DNA of 64,000 nucleotides, from NCBI GenBank assembly GCA_032615215.1, contig CP128431.1, forward strand, positions 389,922 through 453,921, given 5' to 3'. The notes under the pieces are model-generated. The model saw only the letters and a program-made list of their open reading frames with translations, was not told the origin of the DNA and searched no databases. Source of the DNA: Microbulbifer sp. MKSA007 (GTDB lineage Bacteria; Pseudomonadota; Gammaproteobacteria; Pseudomonadales; Cellvibrionaceae). The translations under genes and the position numbers were made by a program. Shown here piece after piece: positions 1-7,722 of the stretch. Position 1 is the stretch's first letter. Each line of letters opens with the position of its first letter.

Positions 1-1
1 C

Positions 2-697
2 TACGCGCTAAACCTGCGCGGGCGGGATCTGTCAGATTATGACCCCGACTACAGCAACTACAACACCACCGTTTACATTCGCGATATCTACGAGTTCTGG
101 ACGTTTACCGGCGAACAGCCCGTTGTTCTGCTTGGTTCCTCTCTCGGCGCGCTGCTGGCCATGCTGATGGTGGAAGACCATCCGGACATGCTGGCAGGCA
201 CCATCCTGAACGATCTGGGCGCCACCATAGAGTTTGCCGGCATGTCCCGCATCTTCGGCTATGCCGGACAATTGGAAGATGAAGACGAGCTCAGCGCCGT
301 TGTTGAAACAGTAAAAGAGCATGTGGGCAATCAGTTTGTGAACCTGCCCGATGACAAATGGGAGCGCATGGCTCTTTCCATGTTTGGCCTGAAAGACGGC
401 AAGTGGCACCACCGCTATGACGACAATCTGGGCGTCGCACTCATTGAGAACAAAGAGGCCTACCGCGATCTTTGGAAAGCCCATCAACGGGCGGCAGAAC
501 TGGACCTGCCGATCCTTTCCATTCGTGGGGAGCTTTCTGACGTCACATCCGCTGAAACGATCCGCTCCATGAAAACCATGGCACCGCGCATGCAGGCCGT
601 GGACATTCCTGATCGCGGTCACTGTCCAATTCTGGATGAACCAAAATGCCTTGAAGCCCTTAAAGGGTTCATGGGGCAATTTGAAAACCGTGCCTGA
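2..697 (+). CDS. alpha/beta hydrolase, 5'-truncated by the window edge
   Basis: This is the C-terminal 231 residues of an alpha/beta-hydrolase-fold enzyme. The reading frame is open from base 2, so the true start lies upstream of the window. The nucleophile elbow GSSLG (Ser near visible residue 49) follows the hydrophobic strand VVLL. A late Asp in LRGEL/DV context and a His in DRGHCPIL supply the rest of a catalytic triad. The lid and cap helices are rich in acidic residues. The gene ends 23 bases before the MFS gene and is probably cotranscribed with it. The fold is clear but the substrate is not; esterase or lactonase are both possible. Confidence 0.85.
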   Translation, partial: YALNLRGRDLSDYDPDYSNYNTTVYIRDIYEFWTFTGEQPVVLLGSSLGALLAMLMVEDHPDMLAGTILNDLGATIEFAGMSRIFGYAGQLEDEDELSAVVETVKEHVGNQFVNLPDDKWERMALSMFGLKDGKWHHRYDDNLGVALIENKEAYRDLWKAHQRAAELDLPILSIRGELSDVTSAETIRSMKTMAPRMQAVDIPDRGHCPILDEPKCLEALKGFMGQFENRA

Positions 698-720
698 GCC
701 GTACGAGAGTGGAGACGAGC

Positions 721-2274
721 ATGGCCCGCAAACATCTGGTTTTGTTGAATATGATCGGGGCACTTGCTCTGGTCATGATCGACCAGACGGTGCTGGGCGT
801 CATCCTGCCCTCACTCCAACGCACATACGCGTTTGGCCCGGTTCACCTGCAATGGGCGGTTAACGCCTATTTGATTGCACTGGCCTCCATGCTGATGTGC
901 GGCGGTTGGCTGGGTGACAAGTTCGGCTACTTCACCTCCCTGCGCATGGGCCTGGCACTGTTCACCGCCGCCTCGCTGGCCTGCGCCTATGCCCCAACCG
1001 GTGAGTTCTTCATTACTGCCCGTGTTTTTCAGGGGGCAGGTGCGGCGCTGATGCAGCCTGCCGCCACTGCGCTGGTGTTCTCGGCCTATCCGGCGGATGA
1101 ACGTGGCAAGGCGCTGGCCCATTATGTGGGGGCTGGTCTGTTCTTTCTGGCCTGCGGGCCTTTGGTGGGCGGCCTGCTGGTGGAGTTCTTCTCCTGGCGC
1201 GTTGTCTTCCTGCTCAACGTGCCCATTGGGCTGGCTGTGCTCATCATGGCCTTTGCCATTGGCAAGAGCAAAACCAACAAGGATACAGGCAGCTTTGATT
1301 TTCAGGGTGCCATCCTGTTCGTCATGGCCCTGCTGGTTTTCACCGTGGCTGTCCAACTGTTTGGAGACTATCGCCTGTCACTGGGCGAAGGAGTGGTCTC
1401 AGCCGGGTTTGTCATCCTTGCCTGTTCTCTTCTGTTTGTCCGAAGGCACCGCGTGGCCCATCCGTTCATTCAGTTCTCGCTGTTTGAGAACAAGGTTTAT
1501 CTGGGGTGCTGCCTGTTGTTGTTCTGCATTCCGTTTGCCCTGTTGGCACAGGTGGTGTTTGGCGCGGTGTTCCTGCAAAATGTGCTGAGCCTGACGCCAC
1601 TTGAAGCCGGACTCTCCATGTTGCCCGTGGTGCTGACGATTATCGTGTGTGCGCAGTTTGGCGGGCGACTGGTGGGCAATATCAAGTTCCGCAATCTGGC
1701 GGTTTGCGGCAGTCTGGCCATGGGTATTGGCTTTGCAACGCAGGCGCTTGTCATTCACTTCAATAATCTGTGGCTGCTGTTCCCCGGTATGATCCTGATG
1801 GGGGCAGGGCTCGGTTTTCTGATCAGTACCGTTTCAACGGAAGCGCTCTCCCACGTTTCCTTGCTCGCCCGTGCCCGCGCCACGGCCCTGCTGCAAACCT
1901 GCAGGCAGGTGGGTGGGGTGTTTGGCATTGCCTGTGTGGGGGCGCTGATCAACTGGCGGGAGAAAACCATGATCTCCGCTGCCGCTGAGCTGATGGAACC
2001 CAACGACGAGGACCGCGAGCTTTTACAGCTGTTGCTCTACAAGTTCATGGGTGATCAGCCTGCCGCTGCCGCCTTGCTGCACGAACGCTGGCCGCAATCC
2101 CTTTACATCCTGAAGGCCATCAGCAGCCGGGCTCTGGCGGATGCTTACATCTTCAGCGCCGTTGTTTTGTTTGGCGCGGCGGTCATGTCGCTGTGGGCCT
2201 TCAAAGGCCACACCCCACGGCAGAGGCCTCAAGCCTCTGAAGGTCCGCCGCCGATGAACTCTGCGAACGATTGA
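721..2274 (+). CDS. MFS transporter, DHA2 (EmrB/QacA-like) family
   Basis: A 517-residue integral membrane protein with about 14 hydrophobic helices, the usual topology of the DHA2 drug:H+ antiporters. Helix 1 carries the family-like Asp in MIDQTVLGVILP, and the 2-3 loop has the MFS signature GGWLGDKFGY. A central Arg-containing motif and GACLL-like helices follow. An in-frame GTG lies at 709, but GGAG at 711-714 sits seven bases before the ATG at 721, so 721 is chosen. The family exports drugs, dyes or endogenous metabolites through the inner membrane. A 10-bp hairpin follows the stop. No substrate can be inferred from the neighbours. Confidence 0.85.
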   Translation: MARKHLVLLNMIGALALVMIDQTVLGVILPSLQRTYAFGPVHLQWAVNAYLIALASMLMCGGWLGDKFGYFTSLRMGLALFTAASLACAYAPTGEFFITARVFQGAGAALMQPAATALVFSAYPADERGKALAHYVGAGLFFLACGPLVGGLLVEFFSWRVVFLLNVPIGLAVLIMAFAIGKSKTNKDTGSFDFQGAILFVMALLVFTVAVQLFGDYRLSLGEGVVSAGFVILACSLLFVRRHRVAHPFIQFSLFENKVYLGCCLLLFCIPFALLAQVVFGAVFLQNVLSLTPLEAGLSMLPVVLTIIVCAQFGGRLVGNIKFRNLAVCGSLAMGIGFATQALVIHFNNLWLLFPGMILMGAGLGFLISTVSTEALSHVSLLARARATALLQTCRQVGGVFGIACVGALINWREKTMISAAAELMEPNDEDRELLQLLLYKFMGDQPAAAALLHERWPQSLYILKAISSRALADAYIFSAVVLFGAAVMSLWAFKGHTPRQRPQASEGPPPMNSAND

Positions 2275-2279
2275 GGGCA

Positions 2280-2306
2280 GCTCCTGCCAGTGGACTTGGC
2301 AGGAGC
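2280..2306. terminator. hairpin between convergent genes
   Basis: A perfect 10-bp inverted repeat (2280-2289 with 2297-2306, core CTCCTGCCA/TGGCAGGAG, 7-base loop) lies in the 41-bp gap between the convergent MFS and RidA-family genes. No T-run follows on either strand, so it may be a transcript-end stabiliser rather than a classic intrinsic terminator. Confidence 0.5.
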
Positions 2307-2315
2307 AGGACGCCA

Positions 2316-2789
2316 TCAGCTCTGCGGGATCGCGAGCGTGGCATCAATCTCAAACAGCATGCCATCCAATGCCAGACGATCCACCGGAATGAGTGTGCTG
2401 GCAGGCAGGTGCTCGCCAAACAGCTTGGAGATCTGCTCGCCAATGGCATGCAGCTTGTCTTCTCCGTGACCGGCCACAAGCACCTGGATCTTCACCACGT
2501 GCTCAGGCTTTCCGCCGGATGCTTCGATGGCCTTGCGCAGATTGTCAAAGGCAAGTTCGGCTTGTTTGCCCACGGTTTTGCCCAGCACGTTGCCCTCTTT
2601 ATCGCCGCTGAACTGACCGGAGATGTAAACCGTCTTTGCCGATGAGGGCGCAACAACAACCTGCGAAAAGCCCCATGGGCTGGTGTCCACAATGGTCGGC
2701 GGGTTGATGCGCTCCAGGCCTTCCGCCTGTGCCATACCGGCAGCAGCAATCATCAGGGTTCCAATGGATAAAGTGGCAAGTCTTTTCAT
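2316..2789 (-). CDS. exported RidA (YjgF/YER057c/UK114)-family protein
   Basis: A 157-residue protein with an N-terminal signal peptide (MKRLATLSIGTLMIAAAG, cleavage likely after AQA) followed by a full RidA-type domain. Start 2789 is preferred over the longer frame because it begins exactly at the signal peptide. Canonical RidA hydrolyses reactive enamines and imines in the cytoplasm. Here the conserved PAR-S/T motif that supplies the substrate-carboxylate-binding Arg reads PAST, so the classic imine-deaminase residue is missing. The protein is therefore placed in the periplasm and probably belongs to one of the Rid subfamilies without known activity. It stands alone, convergent with the MFS gene. 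Confidence 0.82.
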   Translation of the reverse strand: MKRLATLSIGTLMIAAAGMAQAEGLERINPPTIVDTSPWGFSQVVVAPSSAKTVYISGQFSGDKEGNVLGKTVGKQAELAFDNLRKAIEASGGKPEHVVKIQVLVAGHGEDKLHAIGEQISKLFGEHLPASTLIPVDRLALDGMLFEIDATLAIPQS

Positions 2790-3101
2790 AGTGAACTCAT
2801 TCTGTTCTTTCACCGAAACATGCGAGGTTTCGGTTTCACAACAGGGCTTGTAAGGCCTCAAGCTAAATTGAGGTCAACAGCAAATCCTCGCTTTTTGCAG
2901 GGATGGAAACGCGAGTGAACCGGAGAATTGCAACCTGACGCATTGGTGCCATTTTCGTTGCATAGAGCTTTGACCCAAATTAATCGTCACAGACCAATCT
3001 CTCATTCATCTTCTTAGGCGTATGCTCTGGGCGTGACCTGAGTTATGTGCAACAGCTCATGTGAGAGACTGACGGAAACTGATTTTAAAAGCGGATTCTT
3101 G
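2790..3101. other. divergent intergenic region
   Basis: This 312-bp gap separates two divergently transcribed genes for exported proteins and must hold both promoters. I found no convincing palindrome, -35/-10 pair or small gene in it. Confidence 0.5.
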
Positions 3102-4154
3102 ATGCATTTAAGGATATTGGCAGGTTTGGCGGGAGTTCTGGCGCTCAGCGGCTGTGAGGAGGCAAAGCCCTTGCAGCGTGAAACGCCGCAGGACGAAATC
3201 ATTACAGCGCTGGATAAGCACGCCAAGGATATCCAGCGCGGCAACCCGGAAACCAGCCTGAGCGTGGCCGTTATCCGTGACGGCCAGGTCGAGTTCATCC
3301 GCCTCTATGACAAATCCAACCGCGGTAAGACAGTTGTTGGCGCGCAGGAACCCATCTTTGAGGTGGCATCCCTCGGTAAACCCGTCTTCGCTTATCTGAC
3401 GCTGAAGCTGGTGGATCTGGACATTCTATCGCTGGAACGCCCGCTTTATCAGTACGCACCAGACCTGTTTAAGAGCGCTGATCCGCGCCTCAAACGCATC
3501 ACGGCCCGCATGCTGCTTTCCCACACCTCCGGCCTGACCAATTTTGACGAGAAAGACCCGCTGAAACTGCGGTTTGATCCGGGCACGGAGTTTACTTATT
3601 CCGGTTCAGGCTATGCCTTGTTGCAGCAGGTTCTGGAACGGCGGACAGGGCTGAACCTTGAAACACTGGCCCGCATCCATGTGTTTGAGCCTCTTGGCAT
3701 GGCCTCCACCAGCTTCCTCTGGCAGCATGCCTATAACTACCGCATCCGCTATGGCTACGACAAAGACGGAGACCGGATTACCGGCAAACGCAAACCAACA
3801 ACCGGCAATGCAGCCTGGAGCCTGCACACCACGGCGGGGGATTACGCTCGTTTTCTGGCAGCGATGATGGATGAAGGCGTGGAGCCGGAAGTGAAGGAGT
3901 GGATGCTGAGCAAACACAAGACCATCACGGGCAAGATCAGCTGGTCCATGGGCTGGGGCATTCAGGCGACCAAGCCCAACAGCTCCATCTGGCATTGGGG
4001 CAGCAATCCGGGCTATCGCTCTTACACGGTGGGTTATCCGGAGGAGGATCTGGGCATCGTTGTTCTTTCCAACAACGAGAAGCTGTTTGAAGGGATTGAA
4101 CCGCTCATCCTGCACACAATAGGAGGGACGCTGCCCTCCTATCACTGGTTCTGA
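3102..4154 (+). CDS. serine hydrolase lipoprotein, beta-lactamase (class C)/PBP4* family
   Basis: A 350-residue protein starting with a lipoprotein signal (MHLRILAGLAGVLALSGC; lipobox LSGC), so it should be anchored to the cell envelope. The active-site motifs of the beta-lactamase/transpeptidase fold are all present: SxxK in VASLGKPVF, Tyr in YSGSGYALLQ (YxN-like position) and the KTG-equivalent HWGSNPGY near the C-terminus. Start 3102 is chosen because the signal peptide begins there; the upstream in-frame start would add 19 unneeded residues. Family members include D-amino-acid peptidases, esterases and true AmpC enzymes; sequence alone does not say which. It ends one base before the convergent aminotransferase. 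Confidence 0.85.
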   Translation: MHLRILAGLAGVLALSGCEEAKPLQRETPQDEIITALDKHAKDIQRGNPETSLSVAVIRDGQVEFIRLYDKSNRGKTVVGAQEPIFEVASLGKPVFAYLTLKLVDLDILSLERPLYQYAPDLFKSADPRLKRITARMLLSHTSGLTNFDEKDPLKLRFDPGTEFTYSGSGYALLQQVLERRTGLNLETLARIHVFEPLGMASTSFLWQHAYNYRIRYGYDKDGDRITGKRKPTTGNAAWSLHTTAGDYARFLAAMMDEGVEPEVKEWMLSKHKTITGKISWSMGWGIQATKPNSSIWHWGSNPGYRSYTVGYPEEDLGIVVLSNNEKLFEGIEPLILHTIGGTLPSYHWF

Positions 4155-5336
4155 TCAGGCAATTTCCCGCGCTTTGGCAAGGAACGGAGACAGCCGCTCC
4201 AACGCCTCATTGAGCTGCTCATCCGTTTGCGCAAAGCACAGGCGGAACCAACCCGGTTCTCCCACGAGGAACGCATCCCCCGGTGCGAGACCAACTTTGG
4301 CTTCTTCAATGAGCATGCGGGCATAGGCGACGGAGTCTGTGACGCCATCCACCTTGAAGTAGGCGTAAAACGCGCTTTCCGGCACCGGACAGGTCACACC
4401 TACATGGGCAAGCAAGCCATTGCACACCAGATCCCGCGCGTGCTGATAGTTCTTCGCCATTTGCGCAACGAACTCCTCGCCCTGTTCCAGCGCCACCACG
4501 GCAGCCCGCTGAGAGAATGGCGGGGCGCTGGCGATGGAGAACTCGGCGATCTTCTCAACGACCGGTGTTAGGCTTGGCGGCAACGTGAGCCAGCCCAGAC
4601 GCCAGCCGGTCATGGCCCATGTTTTGGAGAAGGAGTTCACCACGATCAGGCGATCTTCCGGCTCAGACACTTCAAGGAACGACGGCGCTGCCTTGCCGGA
4701 ATAGACCGTGCGGGCATAGACCTCATCTGAGATCAGCCAGGTTCCACGCTCGCGCAGCACCTCCATGATCCGCTCGATTTCATCCTTTGTCAGCATGAAG
4801 CCGGTTGGGTTGGACGGGGAATTGAGCAGCACTACCTTGGCGCTCTTCGCCGTTTCTAAAAACGCCTCCACATCCAGCGACCACTTGCCGTCTTTCACTT
4901 CCAGCGCATGGGTGATCGTGTGGGCGCCCTGCAGCTTGGGAATGGAGAGCAGGTTCGGGAAGGCTGGTGTCAGCGTGACAACCGTATCGCCTTCTTCCAA
5001 CACACTCTGGAAGGCCAGATTGAGCGCATTGCCACCGGAGACGGTCACTGCAATGCGATCCACACCGATGGACTTGCCATAAAGCGTGCTCATGTAGCCT
5101 GAGATCGCCTCGCGCAGATAAGGCCGTCCCAACCCTTCCGCATAAAACGTCTCACCCGCGGCCAGAGACCGGGCTGCTTCGTCACAAATGAATTTTGGCG
5201 TGGGAATGTTCGGCTCCCCAAACCACAATGGGATCAGGCCCTCAACGCTCATAGCCGCATTGGCCAGCTCTCGCGTGATGGATGGAGGAACCTGAATTGC
5301 ACGGCTTTCCAGCCCCTGTTTTGCTTCAATAGTCAA
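4155..5336 (-). CDS. class I/II PLP-dependent aminotransferase
   Basis: A 393-residue fold-type I aminotransferase. Landmarks are SPSNPTGF (substrate-carboxylate loop), ISDEVYARTVY (PLP-pyridine Asp), NSFSKTWAMTGWRLGW (Schiff-base Lys) and a C-terminal WFRLCFA Arg. The reaction is amino transfer between an amino acid and a 2-oxo acid. The start appears to be TTG at 5336, overlapping the upstream SDR stop (TTGA), which implies translational coupling; the first internal Met is residue 29, too far in. It is the last gene of the cupin-SDR-aminotransferase operon, probably controlled by the divergent IclR regulator. Confidence 0.85.
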   Translation of the reverse strand: MTIEAKQGLESRAIQVPPSITRELANAAMSVEGLIPLWFGEPNIPTPKFICDEAARSLAAGETFYAEGLGRPYLREAISGYMSTLYGKSIGVDRIAVTVSGGNALNLAFQSVLEEGDTVVTLTPAFPNLLSIPKLQGAHTITHALEVKDGKWSLDVEAFLETAKSAKVVLLNSPSNPTGFMLTKDEIERIMEVLRERGTWLISDEVYARTVYSGKAAPSFLEVSEPEDRLIVVNSFSKTWAMTGWRLGWLTLPPSLTPVVEKIAEFSIASAPPFSQRAAVVALEQGEEFVAQMAKNYQHARDLVCNGLLAHVGVTCPVPESAFYAYFKVDGVTDSVAYARMLIEEAKVGLAPGDAFLVGEPGWFRLCFAQTDEQLNEALERLSPFLAKAREIA

Positions 5337-6067
5337 TATGTCGCCCGTCCGCCCGAAAGGTCAAACACTGCACCGCTGTTGAATGTGCAGGCGGAGGAAC
5401 TGAGCCACATAACAAGCTCGGCTGCTTCCTCCACCAGCCCCAATCTCTTCATCGGTGATTTATCAATCATGATCTGCACAAACTCAGGCGTCATCTGATC
5501 CAGAATGTCTGTTTTTATGGCCGCCGGAGCGATGCAATTTACTCGTATATCAGTTTCTGCCAGTTCTTTTGCTAGAGATTTCGTCAACCCGATCACGCCA
5601 GCCTTAGACGCACTGTAAGCCGAGGCATTCGGAGTTCCCTCCTTGCCCGCCAGAGAGGCCATGTTGATGATCCGCCCAAAACCCCGGTCTTTCATATGCG
5701 GCACAATCTGATGGCAGAGATGGAAGGTGCCACACAGGTTGACCTCCACAACACGCGCCCACTCTTGCGGGTCATAGTCTGCCAGCGGAACAGTGGAGCC
5801 CGCAAATCCTGCATTGTGGGAGAGAAAGTCAATCTGCCCGCATTGCTCCAGCGTCCTGGCAAACGCAGCTTCAACCTGTTCCTGCTGGCTGATATCGACG
5901 CGGCAGAAAACATGAGGGAAGGGCAGATTCTCCGGTGCTTTCATGTCCCAGATAGCCACCTGAGCCCCCGCCTTGTGATAGTGCTGGGCGATCTCTGCGC
6001 CAATGCCTTTGGAGCCGCCAGTCACCACGGCAACCTTGCCGGAAAAATCATAGGAAATATCGGTCAT
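5333..6067 (-). CDS. short-chain dehydrogenase/reductase (SDR)
   Basis: A 244-residue classical SDR. It shows the NAD(P)-binding TGGSKGIG, the HNAG structural motif, the catalytic Ser in INMASLAGKEG and YSASK with the catalytic Tyr and Lys. The Asp at the end of strand 2 (AIWDMK) favours NAD over NADP. The C-terminal DLSGGRATY is typical of 3-oxoacyl or sugar/alcohol dehydrogenases. It is followed by the aminotransferase with a four-base overlap and preceded nine bases upstream by the cupin gene, so the three are one transcription unit. An oxidation of a hydroxy intermediate fits the operon. Confidence 0.85.
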   Translation of the reverse strand: MTDISYDFSGKVAVVTGGSKGIGAEIAQHYHKAGAQVAIWDMKAPENLPFPHVFCRVDISQQEQVEAAFARTLEQCGQIDFLSHNAGFAGSTVPLADYDPQEWARVVEVNLCGTFHLCHQIVPHMKDRGFGRIINMASLAGKEGTPNASAYSASKAGVIGLTKSLAKELAETDIRVNCIAPAAIKTDILDQMTPEFVQIMIDKSPMKRLGLVEEAAELVMWLSSSACTFNSGAVFDLSGGRATY

Positions 6068-6075
6068 GGCAGCAC

Positions 6076-6606
6076 TCAGCGGATGAAGTTCTTCACGTAG
6101 TCCGCCCCAAGGCCGACATCTTCAAAGTGCTTGCGGCACATATCGATTTTGGTGAAGACATCCTCATAGCCAAGATGATTGCCATGCGGGTCCACGTAGT
6201 ACATGACGCCGTTCACCTGAAAGTAGGTGATCATCTCATCAACATCATCAGGCACCACAAGCGTATGGGTTTCACCCGGTGGTTCGAAGACATACCCGCC
6301 TTCACGTGCTTCCCAGTCATGCTCCAGATAATGCCAGCGGCCTTTCAGCACAAAGCCGTGCACCGCGTTGGCATGGCGATGGCGGGAGAGCACGCCGGAC
6401 TTGGTGACTTTCAGCAGGTTTATCCAATAACCCTGCGAAACATTGAGGCAGAGCGGGCGGAAGTAGACGTTTTCTGTCTGCTTGACCCACATGCGGTCAT
6501 CGTCCTGAGACAAGGCATCAGGCACCACAATTTCAGGCAGTGCATCTGGTGGCATAGGGTGTTGATAGGGGATGCGTGGGTTTTCGTCTTTTTCGACCAG
6601 CGGCAT
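6076..6606 (-). CDS. cupin protein, 2,4'-dihydroxyacetophenone dioxygenase-like
   Basis: A 176-residue single-domain cupin with the metal-binding pattern RHRHANAVHG ... G and a second motif around EPPGETHTLVVP. Both length and sequence flavour recall the 2,4'-dihydroxyacetophenone dioxygenase (DAD) family of ChrR-like cupins, which cleave a C-C bond next to a carbonyl with Fe(II) and O2. This match is from memory of the family. It is the first gene of an operon with an SDR and an aminotransferase, divergent from an IclR regulator, which points to catabolism of a small aromatic or keto-acid compound. The actual substrate is not established. Confidence 0.75.
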   Translation of the reverse strand: MPLVEKDENPRIPYQHPMPPDALPEIVVPDALSQDDDRMWVKQTENVYFRPLCLNVSQGYWINLLKVTKSGVLSRHRHANAVHGFVLKGRWHYLEHDWEAREGGYVFEPPGETHTLVVPDDVDEMITYFQVNGVMYYVDPHGNHLGYEDVFTKIDMCRKHFEDVGLGADYVKNFIR

Positions 6607-6622
6607 TGACAGAGTCCTTATC

Positions 6623-6672
6623 TGTCCATATTATGGACATTCATTCACTATATGAACAACGATATACGTATA
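6623..6672. promoter_or_regulatory. candidate IclR operators in the divergent promoter
   Basis: Two palindromes lie between the divergent cupin and IclR genes. TGTCCATA-T-TATGGACA at 6623-6639 has perfect 8-bp arms around one base. TATACGTATA at 6663-6672 is a perfect 10-bp palindrome. Position and symmetry fit operators for the neighbouring IclR protein acting on both promoters. Confidence 0.6.
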
Positions 6673-6719
6673 ATTCTCTATGTCAACGCCGCAGCCATGC
6701 AGCGCTGGAAAGGACACCT

Positions 6720-7487
6720 ATGAAAGCGCCGGTGCAGGGCACGCAGAGCTTCTCGCGAACCATCCATCTGCTTGATTTGATCTCCCAGGCCAAAGCACCA
6801 CCATCCCTGCCTGAGCTGAAAGAAATCAGTGGCTTAACACGGCCAACGCTGTATCGACTGCTGGCTTCACTGGAAGCAGAGGGGTTGATTGAGCAGCGCA
6901 GCGACCAACGTTATCAACTGGGTGTGAGGCTGGTTTCGCTTGCCCGTAAGGCACTGGCAGAAAACGATATTCGAAGCCTTGCAAAGGATGCGTTGCTTCA
7001 CCTGCGGAATCAAACCGGTGAAACCGTACATCTGGCCGTGCCCAGTCGGGATGAGCTGATTTACATCGATAAGATCGAGTGTGAGGAAACGGTGCGCATG
7101 GCCTCCACTATTGGCACCCGTGTGCCCATGCATTCCAGCGGCGTCGGCAAAGCTTATCTGGGAGCGATGAAACCAGAGGAAGCCGAGGCCTTCATTCAGC
7201 AGCTGGATATGGCCAAGATCACAAGCTTCACCAACACAGACCGCACTGTGCTTTCCGCTGTGATCCATAAAGTGCGGGAAGCTGGTTACGTGTTTGATGA
7301 TCAGGAGAATGAGGAAGGCATCGTCTGTTACGGGGCTGCCATTTTGGATGAAACGGGTAAACCGGCAGCAGCGATCAGCGTTTCCATTCCGCTTTACCGG
7401 CACACCAAGCCGGAGGAGCACTACGTCAAACCGCTTTTAGCCTGCATCGCCAATATTTCTCAGCGGCTTGGCTATCGACCTTCCTAA
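6720..7487 (+). CDS. IclR-family transcriptional regulator
   Basis: A 255-residue regulator with an N-terminal winged HTH (residues about 8-70, including PSLPELKEISGLTRPTLYRL) and a C-terminal IclR effector-binding domain (HLAVPSRDELIYIDKI ... GVGKAYLG ... GIVCYGAAI). The longer frame starts at 6576, but AAGGA at 6710-6714 five bases before the ATG at 6720 decides the start. It is divergent from the cupin-SDR-aminotransferase operon and is the obvious local regulator of it, with palindromes between the two. Confidence 0.88.
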   Translation: MKAPVQGTQSFSRTIHLLDLISQAKAPPSLPELKEISGLTRPTLYRLLASLEAEGLIEQRSDQRYQLGVRLVSLARKALAENDIRSLAKDALLHLRNQTGETVHLAVPSRDELIYIDKIECEETVRMASTIGTRVPMHSSGVGKAYLGAMKPEEAEAFIQQLDMAKITSFTNTDRTVLSAVIHKVREAGYVFDDQENEEGIVCYGAAILDETGKPAAAISVSIPLYRHTKPEEHYVKPLLACIANISQRLGYRPS

Positions 7488-7509
7488 AGCATCAGAGAAA
7501 ACGAAAGAG

Positions 7510-7628
7510 CCCGTGTAGTGCTCGCACAGGGCGGCGGCGAGGCACTACACGGGTCTTCAACGCCCGGAATTAGGGATCCGGGCTCTCGGGAGGAGGGTGC
7601 TGAAGCAACAAGAGCGGCGGTTGCTTCA
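7510..7628. repeat. three consecutive hairpin-forming inverted repeats
   Basis: Three separate inverted repeats follow one another: 7510-7521 with 7542-7553 (12 bp perfect, CCCGTGTAGTGC and its complement); 7562-7567 with 7578-7583 (6 bp, GCCCGG); and 7601-7609 with 7620-7628 (9 bp, TGAAGCAAC). The stretch lies downstream of both the IclR gene and the secretion operon, so one or more stems may end transcription. None has a proper T-run. Confidence 0.6.
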
Positions 7629-7722
7629 ACCTCTCACCATCACACTGGGATCTATGGCATTAGAGGCATATCTGTGCGAACACCCATCATTCGCAGATAC
7701 ACTCGGATCAATCCCAGGTGAA

